Below, in pieces: positions 32,747 through 41,090 of a DNA stretch of 64,000 nt; the first letter of the stretch is position 1; every line of letters starts with the position of its first letter. The position numbers and the translations under genes were made by a program. Origin of the DNA: Photobacterium sanctipauli (lineage in GTDB: Bacteria > Pseudomonadota > Gammaproteobacteria > Enterobacterales > Vibrionaceae). Under the pieces are notes generated by a model. The model had not been told where the DNA came from. It saw nothing but the letters and a program-made list of their open reading frames with translations, and made no database searches. Where the stretch lies: positions 1 through 64,000 of the forward strand of contig NZ_PYMA01000014.1 of assembly GCF_003026495.1 (NCBI RefSeq), read 5' to 3'.

Positions 32747-34162
32747 ATGAAACTGTTTTACAACGTAGAAGATAAACCTCCGGTGGGTGCCTCAATCTTA
32801 TTGGCGTTGCAGCACATGCTGGCGGCGATGGGGGCGATTATTGCTGTGCCTTTGGTCGTTGGTAGTGCAATTGGCTTACCGACCGATCAGATGGTGATAC
32901 TGGTGAATGCCGCACTGATGGTGTCGGGTGTAGTGACCATTATCCAATGTAAAGGGGTTGGTCCGGTTGGGATCCGCTTGCCTGTGGTCATGGGGACGAG
33001 CTTTACCTTTGTTGCCATTTCTATTTCTATCGGCCTTGATGCAGGTATTTCGGGTATTTTCGGCGCATCCCTGATTGGCTCGCTGGTGATGATCATCGGT
33101 AGCCGCTTCATGCCGCAAATCCGAAAACTGTTCCCGCCTGTGGTATCAGGTACGGTGGTGGTGTTAATTGGTTTGACCATTTTACCCGTATCTGTCGATT
33201 GGCTAGCTGGTGGCTTTGTCGGCCAGGAAGAATACGGTCAATTGAACAACCTAATGTTAGGTATGTTGGTACTGGTGGTGGTGATTGTCTTGTCGCAAGT
33301 TGGCAAGGGGCTGATCTCTGCGGCAGCCATTGTGATTGGCATGATGGTGGGTTACATCGTCGCGATGATGATGGGGATAGTGGACTTCACGCCGGTAAAA
33401 GACGCCAAGTTTTTTGCCCTACCCGAAGTGCTGCCGTTCGGTTTGGCCTTCACCGTGAGCGGTATCATCGGCATGTCGATAGCCTATCTGGTCACCATTA
33501 TGGAATCGACAGGCGATTTTCTTGCCTTGAGCGATGCAACCCACACTAAGCTAACCGGTAAAAAGCTATCTAAGGGGATTTTGTGTGACGGGGTAGGGAG
33601 TGCGCTTGCCTCTGTATTTGGTGCCACGCCGTTTTCATCGTTCAGCCAGAATGTCGGTATTGTGTCTATCACCGGTGTTGCTAGCCGTCACGTGGTCGCA
33701 GTAACCGGGGTGATCATGCTATTTGCTGGCATGTTCCCGAAACTGGGGGGCTTGGTGGTCACCATTCCTTCTCCGGTACTGGGTGGCGCAGGCTTGGTGA
33801 TGTTCGCGATGATCATCTCTGCGGGGATCGGCATTCTGTCACGGATTAATTTCACCAAGCGCAACATGCTTATTATCGCTGTCGGTGTGGCTTCGGGTAT
33901 GTCGGTGACAGTTCGTTCCGAAATCCTGACTTATATGCCTGACTCCCTTCAAGTCATCCTTGGTTCGGGGATCACCACAGGATCACTGGTCGCGCTGGCG
34001 TTAAATATCATGCTAGGAATTAACCGTGCCGATGAAGCTGAAAGTGCCAAGGAAAAGCGCGAAGCACTCAAAGAGCAGATCAAAGAATGTGAAGCCTGTG
34101 ATAAAGCACTGGCAGAAGAAGAGTTAGAACAAGCACGCCAGCAAGAAGGCAAGGCCCTGTAA
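32747..34162 (+). CDS. NCS2 purine permease (xanthine/urate type), second copy
   Basis: A 471-residue nucleobase:cation symporter-2 protein, clearly a paralogue of the one at 5033. It shares ALQHMLA in helix 1, GPVGIRLPVVMG, ESTGDFLAL, and SQNVGIVSITGVASRH at the NAT signature. The N-terminus MKLFYNVEDKPPVGA lines up with MQLLYQLNEKPPYGV of the paralogue, so I start at 32747; an ATG at 32732 would add five residues. The C-terminal tail is rich in Glu, Lys and Ala and likely forms a cytoplasmic helix. It sits between xdhD and guaD, so import of a purine for these enzymes is inferred. Confidence 0.88.
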   Translation: MKLFYNVEDKPPVGASILLALQHMLAAMGAIIAVPLVVGSAIGLPTDQMVILVNAALMVSGVVTIIQCKGVGPVGIRLPVVMGTSFTFVAISISIGLDAGISGIFGASLIGSLVMIIGSRFMPQIRKLFPPVVSGTVVVLIGLTILPVSVDWLAGGFVGQEEYGQLNNLMLGMLVLVVVIVLSQVGKGLISAAAIVIGMMVGYIVAMMMGIVDFTPVKDAKFFALPEVLPFGLAFTVSGIIGMSIAYLVTIMESTGDFLALSDATHTKLTGKKLSKGILCDGVGSALASVFGATPFSSFSQNVGIVSITGVASRHVVAVTGVIMLFAGMFPKLGGLVVTIPSPVLGGAGLVMFAMIISAGIGILSRINFTKRNMLIIAVGVASGMSVTVRSEILTYMPDSLQVILGSGITTGSLVALALNIMLGINRADEAESAKEKREALKEQIKECEACDKALAEEELEQARQQEGKAL

Positions 34163-34219
34163 TAAAGCAAGGCCTAGACAAAAAATTTAAGCGTCAAATA
34201 CAACAGAAGATAATAATCC

Positions 34220-34276
34220 CGCCACCGGGTGTCGGCATGACCCTACATTTTTTGCCGAGCAGTCTCCCGGTAGGCG
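34220..34276 (+). ncRNA. Structured leader hairpin upstream of guaD, possible cis-regulatory RNA
   Basis: Nested stems: CGCC/GGCG and CCGGG/CCCGG with a small internal loop, then TCGGCA/TGCCGA closing a 15-base loop that holds TGACCCTAC, with the single-stranded GCAGTCT on the 3' side. It ends about 20 bases before the guaD start, close to the AGAGGT ribosome site. The long conserved-looking loops are unlike a plain terminator and there is no T-run after it. I could not match it to a known riboswitch class from memory. Confidence 0.45.
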
Positions 34277-34297
34277 AAGGACAAATTAGAGGTAGTT

Positions 34298-35614
34298 ATG
34301 GAATATACCCAATCAATTAAAGCAATCAGGGCATCAATACTCGATATAGCGCAAGTTGTCGACAAGCCGGAAGAGATAGAGGAACAAGTTCGGTTTATCG
34401 AAGATGGCTTGATGTTGGTGGATAATGGTCATATCGAGTGGGTGGGACCATGGGAAGAAGGCAAGGACAAGATCCCGGCATCGGTAAGGATAAGGAGTTA
34501 TCCGGGAAAAATCGTCATGCCTGGGTTTGTCGATACCCATATTCACTATCCGCAGGCTGAAATGGTCGGCGCTTATGGCGAGCAATTGCTAGAGTGGCTG
34601 AATAATTATACCTTCCCGACAGAAGCGCGTTACAAAGACAAAGATTACTCGCGTGAAATGTCGAAGTTCTTCGTGAAGCAATTATTGCGTAACGGTACCA
34701 CCACCGCACTGGTGTTTGGCACCGTGCACCCTGAATCGGTGGATGCCTTGTTTGAGGAAGCAGAAAGCATCAACATGCGCATGATTGCCGGTAAGGTGAT
34801 GATGGATCGCAATGCGCCGGATTACCTGCTTGATACCGCCGAAACAAGCTATACAGAAACCAAAGCGTTGATTGAAAAATGGCACAAGCGCGGTCGTTTA
34901 CTTTACGCCATTACCCCACGCTTCGCGCCGACCTCTACTCCAGAGCAACTGGATATGGCGGGCCGCCTAAAACAAGAGTATCCAGATACTTACCTGCATA
35001 CCCACCTTTGTGAGAACAAGAACGAAATTGCTTGGGTGAAAGAGCTTTACCCAGAGCAAGACGGTTATCTAGATGTCTATCACCACCACGGGTTGACGGG
35101 GGACAAGAGTGTATTTGCCCACTGTATCCACCTCGAAGACAAAGAGTGGGATTGTTTGAAGGAAACGGATTCGGCGGTCGCCTTCTGCCCGACTTCTAAC
35201 CTGTACCTAGGTAGTGGCTTGTTTAAGTTGCAAGAGGCGTGGAAACGCAAAGTGAAAGTGGGAATGGGGACTGATATTGGCGCCGGCACCACCTTCAATA
35301 TGCTGCAAACGCTGAACGAAGCCTACAAGGTGATGCAGTTGCAACAGCATCGTCTATCGGCGTTCGAGGCATTCTATCTTGCGACCTTGGGTGGGGCTAA
35401 GTCGTTGTCTCTAGACCATCAAATCGGCAACTTCGATATCGGCAAGGAAGCGGATTTCGTTATCGTCGACCCTTGCTCGACACCCTTGCAGCAACTTCGT
35501 TACGACAGTTCAAAAGACTTATCTGAAAAGATATTCATGCTGATGACACTGGGCGATGACCGTTGTATTTATCGCACTTATGTTGATGGACGCTTAGTTT
35601 ACGAACGCGGCTAA
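34298..35614 (+). CDS. guaD: Guanine deaminase
   Basis: A 438-residue zinc amidohydrolase that turns guanine into xanthine and ammonia. Family marks are PGFVDTHIHYPQ (residues about 76-87), the LLEWLNNYTFPTEARY block specific to guanine deaminases, LHTHLCENKNEI, FAHCIHLED and MGTDIGAGTT with the catalytic Asp. Length matches E. coli GuaD (439). It follows the NCS2 permease by 135 bases, with a folded leader between. It supplies xanthine to the hydroxylases in the window. Confidence 0.95.
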   Translation: MEYTQSIKAIRASILDIAQVVDKPEEIEEQVRFIEDGLMLVDNGHIEWVGPWEEGKDKIPASVRIRSYPGKIVMPGFVDTHIHYPQAEMVGAYGEQLLEWLNNYTFPTEARYKDKDYSREMSKFFVKQLLRNGTTTALVFGTVHPESVDALFEEAESINMRMIAGKVMMDRNAPDYLLDTAETSYTETKALIEKWHKRGRLLYAITPRFAPTSTPEQLDMAGRLKQEYPDTYLHTHLCENKNEIAWVKELYPEQDGYLDVYHHHGLTGDKSVFAHCIHLEDKEWDCLKETDSAVAFCPTSNLYLGSGLFKLQEAWKRKVKVGMGTDIGAGTTFNMLQTLNEAYKVMQLQQHRLSAFEAFYLATLGGAKSLSLDHQIGNFDIGKEADFVIVDPCSTPLQQLRYDSSKDLSEKIFMLMTLGDDRCIYRTYVDGRLVYERG

Positions 35615-35640
35615 TTTTGTCCATTTTTGAAATATAAGTT

Positions 35641-35672
35641 TCTGACAATAAAGGGTAAGTGGCGCGTATAAT
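35641..35672 (+). promoter_or_regulatory. Probable sigma-70 promoter of the AzgA-type permease
   Basis: A perfect -10 box TATAAT (35667-35672) is preceded by CTGACA-like sequence with a spacing of about 19 bases. Transcription would begin near 35679, giving a leader of almost 200 bases before the gene. Confidence 0.5.
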
Positions 35673-35678
35673 CGCCGC

Positions 35679-35860
35679 CAATTTACCCGACCCCAGTTCT
35701 GGTTTTAAGGACATTGATGGGTTCCACGTGAACTGGGGATATATTGCTTAAAGTTAAGCCATTATTGCCCCCAGAAAAGCAAACGATTGCTACGGGCGGG
35801 TTGAGAGGAAGCTCAACGTTTACTAGGGCGGACAGGCAAAAGGCCTGACGCCATATTTTT
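35679..35860 (+). ncRNA. Long structured leader with a terminator-like hairpin before the AzgA-type permease
   Basis: Hairpins in order: CCCCAGTTC (35691-35699) with GAACTGGGG (35730-35738); AGCAA/TTGCT at 35778-35791; TTGAG/CTCAA at 35801-35816; then GGCG-GA-CAGGC AAAAG GCCTG-A-CGCC (35827-35852), followed by ATATTTTTAC. The last hairpin has the form of an intrinsic terminator and lies only about 23 bases before the start codon, so the leader probably controls expression by attenuation, either as a riboswitch or with a protein. The conserved core of the classical purine riboswitch is not present. Confidence 0.5.
35777..35792. promoter_or_regulatory. PurR-box-like site in the permease leader
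   Basis: AAGCAAACGATTGCTA agrees with the enteric PurR operator ANGCAANCGNTTNCNT at all fixed positions except the last. Its place, about 100 bases downstream of the predicted start point, is unusual for PurR, so it could act as a roadblock. The same bases can also fold as an RNA hairpin. Confidence 0.5.
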
Positions 35861-35875
35861 ACAAGGAATCACATC

Positions 35876-37258
35876 ATGTCTGAAAATAGTTCGATTCATA
35901 ATGAATCTACAGTGGTAGCAGATGACACACCCCGCAAAGGCGGGTTGGATGGGTATTTTAAAATTTCACAGCGCGGTAGCTCGGTGAAGCAAGAGGTCGT
36001 AGCGGGCCTGACGACTTTCCTTGCGATGGTCTATTCGGTCATCGTTGTGCCGAGTATGCTGGGCGCAGCAGGCTTTAACCAAGGTTCGGTATTTATCGCT
36101 ACCTGTTTGGTTGCAGCATTCGGTTCTTTGCTGATGGGCCTTTGGGCTAACCTACCGATGGCCATCGGTTGTGCCATCTCCCTGACAGCATTCACTGCAT
36201 TTAGCTTGGTCTTGGGGCAGGGCATCAGTATTCCAGTTGCGCTGGGCGCAGTGTTCCTAATGGGTGTGGTGTTCACGGCTATCACGGTAACCGGTGTACG
36301 TCAGTGGATACTGACTAACCTGCCGTATGGTATCGCTCATGGTACGGGTATCGGTATCGGTTTGTTCCTATTGCTGATTGCCGCTAACGGCGTTGGCATG
36401 GTGGTGCAAAACCCACATGACGGCCTGCCAGTTGCCTTGGGTGAGTTCACTTCTCTGCCTGTATTGATGTCTATCCTTGGTTTGGCAGCTATTTTCGGTC
36501 TTGAAAAACGTCGTGTACCGGGCGGTATTCTATTGGTGATCATCGCAATTTCTGTATTTGGTTTGATTTTCGACCCGAACGTGAAATTCCAAGGTCTATT
36601 CGCAATGCCAACCTTTGGCGGCGAAGGAGAATCACTACTGGGTAGCATGGATATCATGGGGGCGCTGAACCCGATTGTTATCCCAAGTGTGTTGGCGCTG
36701 GTAATGACGGCGATCTTTGATGCCACGGGTACTATCCGAGCGGTAGCAGGGCAGGCAAACCTACTGGATAAAGACAACCAAATTATCGATGGTGGTAAGG
36801 CTCTGACGTCTGACTCAGTCAGTAGTATTTTTGCGGGCTTCGTTGGTGGTGCCCCGGCAGCGGTATACATTGAGTCAGCAGCGGGTACTGCAGCGGGTGG
36901 TAAAACAGGTCTGACAGCGACGGTTGTGGGTGGCTTGTTCTTGCTAATGCTATTCCTTGCGCCTGTGAGCTACTTGGTACCGGCTTATGCAACAGCACCG
37001 GCACTGATGTACGTGGGTCTGCTTATGATGAGCAATGTTAGCAAGCTAGATATGTCAGACTCGGTTGATGCACTTTCTGGCATGATGTGTGCGGTATTTA
37101 TCGTCCTAACCGGTAACATCGTAACAGGTATCATGCTTGGCTTTGCTTCATTGGTAATCGGTCGTGTGATTGCTGGTGAGCACAAGCGCTTGAATGCAGG
37201 TACAGTGATTATCGCTATCGTGCTCGTTGCATTCTATGCGGGGGGCTGGGCGATTTAA
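35876..37258 (+). CDS. AzgA-type purine (guanine/hypoxanthine/adenine) permease
   Basis: A 460-residue permease of the AzgA-like branch of the NCS2 superfamily. Marks are the N-terminal GLDGYFKISQRGSSVKQEV, which precedes helix 1, GLTTFLAMVYSVIVVPSML, ANLPMAIGCAISLTAF, TGIGIGLFLLLIAANGVGM, and FDATGTIRAVAGQANLLD followed by the SVSSIFAGFVGGAPAAVYIE block. About 13 helices. AzgA-type carriers bring in guanine, hypoxanthine or adenine by proton symport; downstream of guaD, guanine is the most natural cargo. AAGGA precedes the start. It has its own promoter and structured leader. Confidence 0.9.
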   Translation: MSENSSIHNESTVVADDTPRKGGLDGYFKISQRGSSVKQEVVAGLTTFLAMVYSVIVVPSMLGAAGFNQGSVFIATCLVAAFGSLLMGLWANLPMAIGCAISLTAFTAFSLVLGQGISIPVALGAVFLMGVVFTAITVTGVRQWILTNLPYGIAHGTGIGIGLFLLLIAANGVGMVVQNPHDGLPVALGEFTSLPVLMSILGLAAIFGLEKRRVPGGILLVIIAISVFGLIFDPNVKFQGLFAMPTFGGEGESLLGSMDIMGALNPIVIPSVLALVMTAIFDATGTIRAVAGQANLLDKDNQIIDGGKALTSDSVSSIFAGFVGGAPAAVYIESAAGTAAGGKTGLTATVVGGLFLLMLFLAPVSYLVPAYATAPALMYVGLLMMSNVSKLDMSDSVDALSGMMCAVFIVLTGNIVTGIMLGFASLVIGRVIAGEHKRLNAGTVIIAIVLVAFYAGGWAI

Positions 37259-37286
37259 GCTCTCACGTGTTCTTATCGATGTTGAA

Positions 37287-37318
37287 AAGACGAGGTTGCT
37301 ACCTCGTCTTTTTTTTGG
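37287..37318 (+). terminator. Strong Rho-independent terminator after the AzgA-type permease
   Basis: AAGACGAGGT and ACCTCGTCTT form a perfect 10-bp stem with a TGCT loop, followed by eight T. The converging mobB ends at 37329. Confidence 0.92.
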
Positions 37319-37328
37319 CTGGGTGGTA

Positions 37329-37847
37329 CTACTTCATCCAATCAATGATGAACGCTGCAATGGCTTCAGGTTGATTGAGATTAAGCTGGGGTAAATCACA
37401 ATCTTTTGGCTCACCTTCGTCAGTAGCAAAGGCGATGATATGGCTATCATTTGGGTGTAATAGCGGCTTGCCGTAGCTAGGGCGGTGGATTTCAATCTTT
37501 GGAATCGGCTCTTCGCGAAACCCTTCCACCAAGATCAGATCAAGCTGGCTGTGGTCGAGTTGGGCAAGGCATTGCTGCAATTCGGGTTCATCACGCTCTG
37601 GCTCTGGGTATTCGAAGTAAAGCATATGCCTTTCTTTGGTAGCCAGTAAGGTTTGGGCACAACCGGCATGGCGCAAGCGGTAGCTGTCCTTTCCCGGTTT
37701 ATCAGGATCGATGCTGTGGTGGCTATGTTTCACCAAGCCAATACGTATGCCACGCTGTTTTAAACAAGGAATAAGTTGTTCTAGTAGGGTTGTTTTGCCC
37801 GAGCCGCTGTATCCAGCAAAACCAAGAATAGGGGTCATGATTGCCAT
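37329..37847 (-). CDS. mobB: Molybdopterin-guanine dinucleotide biosynthesis protein B
   Basis: A 172-residue GTP-binding accessory protein for making the guanine dinucleotide form of molybdenum cofactor. It has the P-loop FAGYSGSGKTTLLEQLI, GLVKHSHHSIDPDKPGKDSY, LRHAGCAQTLLA and LDLILVEGFREEPIPKIEIH, all as in E. coli MobB (175). I start at 37847 because homology begins with MTPILGF; a longer frame up to 38000 adds 51 residues not found in the family. The ATG at 37838 is an alternative. MobA is not next to it. The 265-base gap up to 38113 shows no feature I can support. Confidence 0.9.
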   Translation of the reverse strand: MAIMTPILGFAGYSGSGKTTLLEQLIPCLKQRGIRIGLVKHSHHSIDPDKPGKDSYRLRHAGCAQTLLATKERHMLYFEYPEPERDEPELQQCLAQLDHSQLDLILVEGFREEPIPKIEIHRPSYGKPLLHPNDSHIIAFATDEGEPKDCDLPQLNLNQPEAIAAFIIDWMK

Positions 37848-38112
37848 AGTTGTGTTGTTTCTGTCGGCGCAAAGTTTAATTGAACTGTCTACCGATCGCA
37901 TTACAAATTCAGGGTAAAGTGTCTCAAAAGTGAGTGGCTCCAATTTTTTTCCATGCCAGTTCAACATTCCAGCTACATTTATTGTGTAGTTGGGTTGCAT
38001 CTGCTATTACCAATTCAGGTGCAGCAATCTTTGCATCTCTGTGGTTCAGTGTTTTGACAGGAAGTCGTGGTTCTGAGCAACAGATCATCATCACCACATC
38101 AGGGAGAGTGCA

Positions 38113-38598
38113 ATGTGGGCAACATTGGATTTTGAAGCATCCGGTCTTTCTGACCAGTCTTATCCTATTGAAGTTGGTTATTCCTTGCCTGACGGTACAG
38201 GCCACAGCCTGTTAATTAACCCGTTGACTGCCAGTGATGTTTGGCAGCATTGGGATGAGTATGCCGAGCAGGAAATTCATCAGATCACCCGTCAGGAACT
38301 GCACCATAGTGGCTTGCAAGTGGTAGAAGTTTGCCAGCATTTAAATGCCGTTTTGGGCAAATACGAGCAGGTTTTTTGCGACAGCCAGTGGGACCTATTT
38401 TGGCTCGGGCGTTTATATCATGCCGCGCATATGCGACCGTCATTTACCTTAACGGAAGTGGGTTTATGGCTGATGCAGAAAAATGGCATCCAACGGGCGC
38501 ATTTTCAGCAAACCATGGCAGATTTGGGGCCGGCCAAGCACCGGGCCGAGTCTGATGCCAAGCAGATAAGGCAAGCGATTTACCAACTGATGGGATAA
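38113..38598 (+). CDS. DEDDh-type 3'-5' exonuclease-like protein
   Basis: A 161-residue DnaQ/RNase T-fold protein. The first motif is TLDFEASGL (residues 4-12; Asp and Glu), the second Asp lies in CDSQWDLFW and the last motif is HRAESDAKQI with the His and Asp of the DEDDh type. All four metal-binding acids and the general-base His are therefore visible. It is shorter than most proofreading subunits and stands alone, so it may degrade or trim RNA or short DNA; the substrate cannot be told. GGGAG precedes the start. Confidence 0.8.
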   Translation: MWATLDFEASGLSDQSYPIEVGYSLPDGTGHSLLINPLTASDVWQHWDEYAEQEIHQITRQELHHSGLQVVEVCQHLNAVLGKYEQVFCDSQWDLFWLGRLYHAAHMRPSFTLTEVGLWLMQKNGIQRAHFQQTMADLGPAKHRAESDAKQIRQAIYQLMG

Positions 38599-38667
38599 GT
38601 TTTCCTAATTAGGTAAGAAGGTTATCTTCCTGGTTCGCCTTGTGTAGAGTTTGGGGTATCGCTTATA

Positions 38668-39852
38668 TTGTTTAGCGACTACCACGCCGCTTACTGTCAG
38701 GAATTGCTGTTGAAGACTCAAGCTTTTAATCAGCGCAGTGATACGTCACTCGCGCCATCACTTCGTGTTGCTGTTTTTAATGTTTCTATGTCTTTGCCCG
38801 AGGCCGGGGCGATAAGGCAGCAACTACTTGCACCTGACAACCCTCGCTTTTCAAAGCTCGCGGCGATTATCCAAAATCAGCGTCCTGATATTTTGATGCT
38901 GTGTGAGTTTGACCACCCTGGCAACGGTGGGGATGACGGCGCGTTGGCTGATTTTTGTCACCGTTACTTGGGCGTCGCCCAACATGATCAGCAGCCGATT
39001 GACTACCCCTACCGTTACTGCCCGCCGACCAATACCGGCCTAGCGTCTGAATACGATCTTGACGGTGATGGGGAAGTGACCTTGCCAAACGATGCGCATG
39101 GTTTTGGCGAGCATCATGGCCACTTTGGTTTTGTTATTTTGTCTCGCTTTCCCATTGTTCTTGATTCGGTTCGTAGCTGGCAGCATTTATTGTGGCAGTC
39201 ATTGCCCGACAACCAAATGCCCGTGGGATATTACAGCGAAGCGGCGGTGTCTACGTTACGTTTATCGTCGAAGAATCATTTGTTGGTCCCAGTGAAAGTG
39301 GGGGACGAGGTTTTGCATTTGATTTGCGCTCATCCAACCCCGCCTGTTTTTGATGGCGATGAAAAGCGAAACGCCCGCCGCAACCACGATGAACTGAAAC
39401 TGCTCCAGGCCATTATCGATGATGCAGCGTATCTAGTGGATGACAACGGGCATCAAGGTGGGCTAAAAGCGGACAGCAAGTTTGTGGTCTTGGGCGATTT
39501 AAATGCCGACAGGCAAGATGGTGATGGGATGAAGTCTGCCATTAGCGAGCTGCTATTTCATCCGCGAATTTACCGCAGTGTCGCGTCGGGACGAATGACA
39601 CCTAAGAGCTTAGGTGGGCGCTTTCTGAGGCCTTGGCAAGCTCGCAAGGGGCGGGCAAGTGAGTGGACCCATATTTCTGGTTTAAGGCTTGATTATGTGT
39701 TGCCTTCAGCTAACTTGAATGTACTGCAATCTGGGGTGTTTTGGCCTGACAAGAAAGATGCCCTGCGGCATCTGATCACGGATGAGCGAGGGCGTGAGCG
39801 ACCACAGGCTGGTTCCGACCACCGGATGGTGTCGGTAGATATTGCCCTTTAA
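38668..39852 (+). CDS. Endonuclease/exonuclease/phosphatase-superfamily hydrolase
   Basis: A protein of up to 394 residues with the EEP fold. Family motifs are LRVAVFNVS (strand 1), RPDILMLCEFDHPG (catalytic Glu), SRFPIV, VLGDLNADRQDGD (D-x-N motif) and GSDHRMVSVD at the end (D-H pair). An insertion, EYDLDGDGEVTLPNDAHGFG, looks like a calcium-binding EF-hand loop. The frame opens with TTG at 38668 and no ATG occurs before the first strand, so the exact start is uncertain. There is no signal peptide in the frame as called. Substrate unknown; nucleic acid, phospholipid and phytate-like esters are all possible. Confidence 0.75.
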   Translation: MFSDYHAAYCQELLLKTQAFNQRSDTSLAPSLRVAVFNVSMSLPEAGAIRQQLLAPDNPRFSKLAAIIQNQRPDILMLCEFDHPGNGGDDGALADFCHRYLGVAQHDQQPIDYPYRYCPPTNTGLASEYDLDGDGEVTLPNDAHGFGEHHGHFGFVILSRFPIVLDSVRSWQHLLWQSLPDNQMPVGYYSEAAVSTLRLSSKNHLLVPVKVGDEVLHLICAHPTPPVFDGDEKRNARRNHDELKLLQAIIDDAAYLVDDNGHQGGLKADSKFVVLGDLNADRQDGDGMKSAISELLFHPRIYRSVASGRMTPKSLGGRFLRPWQARKGRASEWTHISGLRLDYVLPSANLNVLQSGVFWPDKKDALRHLITDERGRERPQAGSDHRMVSVDIAL

Positions 39853-39940
39853 CATCGCATGAAAAGTCCTATTTAATGGAATGGTTGTTGTTGATTTTCT
39901 GACCTAAGCTTTTACCAAAGCAAAACAAAACAGGGAGTTA

Positions 39941-41074
39941 ATGATGCCAGATTCATTGAAGCCTCTTGGTGGGGAAGGGTTGCGCGGTCAAAGTGCGGGA
40001 ACCACCGCCTTATGTACGGTGGGTAAAACCGGTACCGGTTTGACTTATCGCGGTTATGATATTTCTGATCTTGCTGCGCATGCTGAGTTCGAGGAAGTCG
40101 CCTATTTATTGTTAAAGGGTAAGTTGCCGACCCAAGCAGAACTCACCAATTACAAAACCAAGTTAATTTCCTACCGTGGCTTGCCGTTAGCCCTAAAGCA
40201 GGTGCTTGAGCAGATCCCAGCGGATGCCCATCCGATGGATGTGATGCGAACAGGTTGCTCGATGTTGGGCAACCTTGAGCAGGAGCATGGCTTCGCAGAA
40301 GAGTATGACAAGGCAGATCGCTTGTTAGCTTTGCTGCCTGCCATTATCTGTTACTGGTATCGTTATAGCCATCATGGTGAGCGCATCGAGACCTATTGCG
40401 ACCAAGATAGCATTGGGGGCTATTTTCTTCGGATGCTAACGGGTGAGTCGCCATCTGAGTTACATAAGCAGGTGATGCATTGCTCGCTGATCTTATATGC
40501 TGAACATGAATTCAATGCGTCGACTTTCGCCGCAAGGGTTTGTGCTTCTACCTTGTCTGATATTTATTCCTGCGTCTGCGCTGCCATCGGGACATTGCGT
40601 GGCCCATTGCATGGCGGTGCAAACGAAGCGGCGATGGAAATGATTGAGCAGTGGCATACGCCCGATGAAGCTGAAGCCGGTATTTTGCAGATGCTCGAAA
40701 ATAAAGAGAAGATCATGGGGTTTGGCCATGCGATTTACCGCGAGTCAGATCCCCGAAATGCGTTGATCAAGGTATGGTCTGAAAAGCTATCGCAGCAAGC
40801 CAATGATCCTCAGCTCTATGCTATTTCTGAGCGGGTAGAATCTGTTATGAAGCGGGAAAAGAACTTGTTCTGTAATGCGGACTTCTTCCATGCTTCGGCA
40901 TATCATTTTATGGGGATCCCAACGAAATTGTTTACCCCTATTTTTGTTATGAGCCGGGTAACAGGCTGGGCGGCACATGTGTTCGAGCAGCGGGATCATA
41001 ACCGGATCATCAGGCCGAGTGCCGACTATATCGGCCCAGATCATCAAGACTGGCTACCGATAGAAGAAAGGTAA
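39941..41074 (+). CDS. prpC: 2-methylcitrate synthase-type citrate synthase
   Basis: A 377-residue citrate synthase-fold enzyme of the PrpC branch, which joins propionyl-CoA and oxaloacetate. Marks are GLTYRGYDISDLAAHAEFEE, HPMDVMRTGCSMLG, HGGANEAAMEM (catalytic His), MGFGHAIYRESDPRN (second His) and the conserved Asp before FHASAYHFMG. Two ATG codons lie in tandem; the second (39944) is better spaced from GGGAG. Unusually none of the other methylcitrate genes (prpB, acnD, prpF, prpR) is next to it, and an AlkB-like gene follows 16 bases later. It could act as a second citrate synthase. Confidence 0.82.
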   Translation: MMPDSLKPLGGEGLRGQSAGTTALCTVGKTGTGLTYRGYDISDLAAHAEFEEVAYLLLKGKLPTQAELTNYKTKLISYRGLPLALKQVLEQIPADAHPMDVMRTGCSMLGNLEQEHGFAEEYDKADRLLALLPAIICYWYRYSHHGERIETYCDQDSIGGYFLRMLTGESPSELHKQVMHCSLILYAEHEFNASTFAARVCASTLSDIYSCVCAAIGTLRGPLHGGANEAAMEMIEQWHTPDEAEAGILQMLENKEKIMGFGHAIYRESDPRNALIKVWSEKLSQQANDPQLYAISERVESVMKREKNLFCNADFFHASAYHFMGIPTKLFTPIFVMSRVTGWAAHVFEQRDHNRIIRPSADYIGPDHQDWLPIEER

Positions 41075-41090
41075 GGAAAATAAAAGACAA

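Noticed and set aside
35660..35720. Classical purine riboswitch upstream of the AzgA-type gene
   Set aside because: TATAATC is present but the conserved GTTTCTACC junction and matching loops are not; TATAAT is better read as a -10 box.
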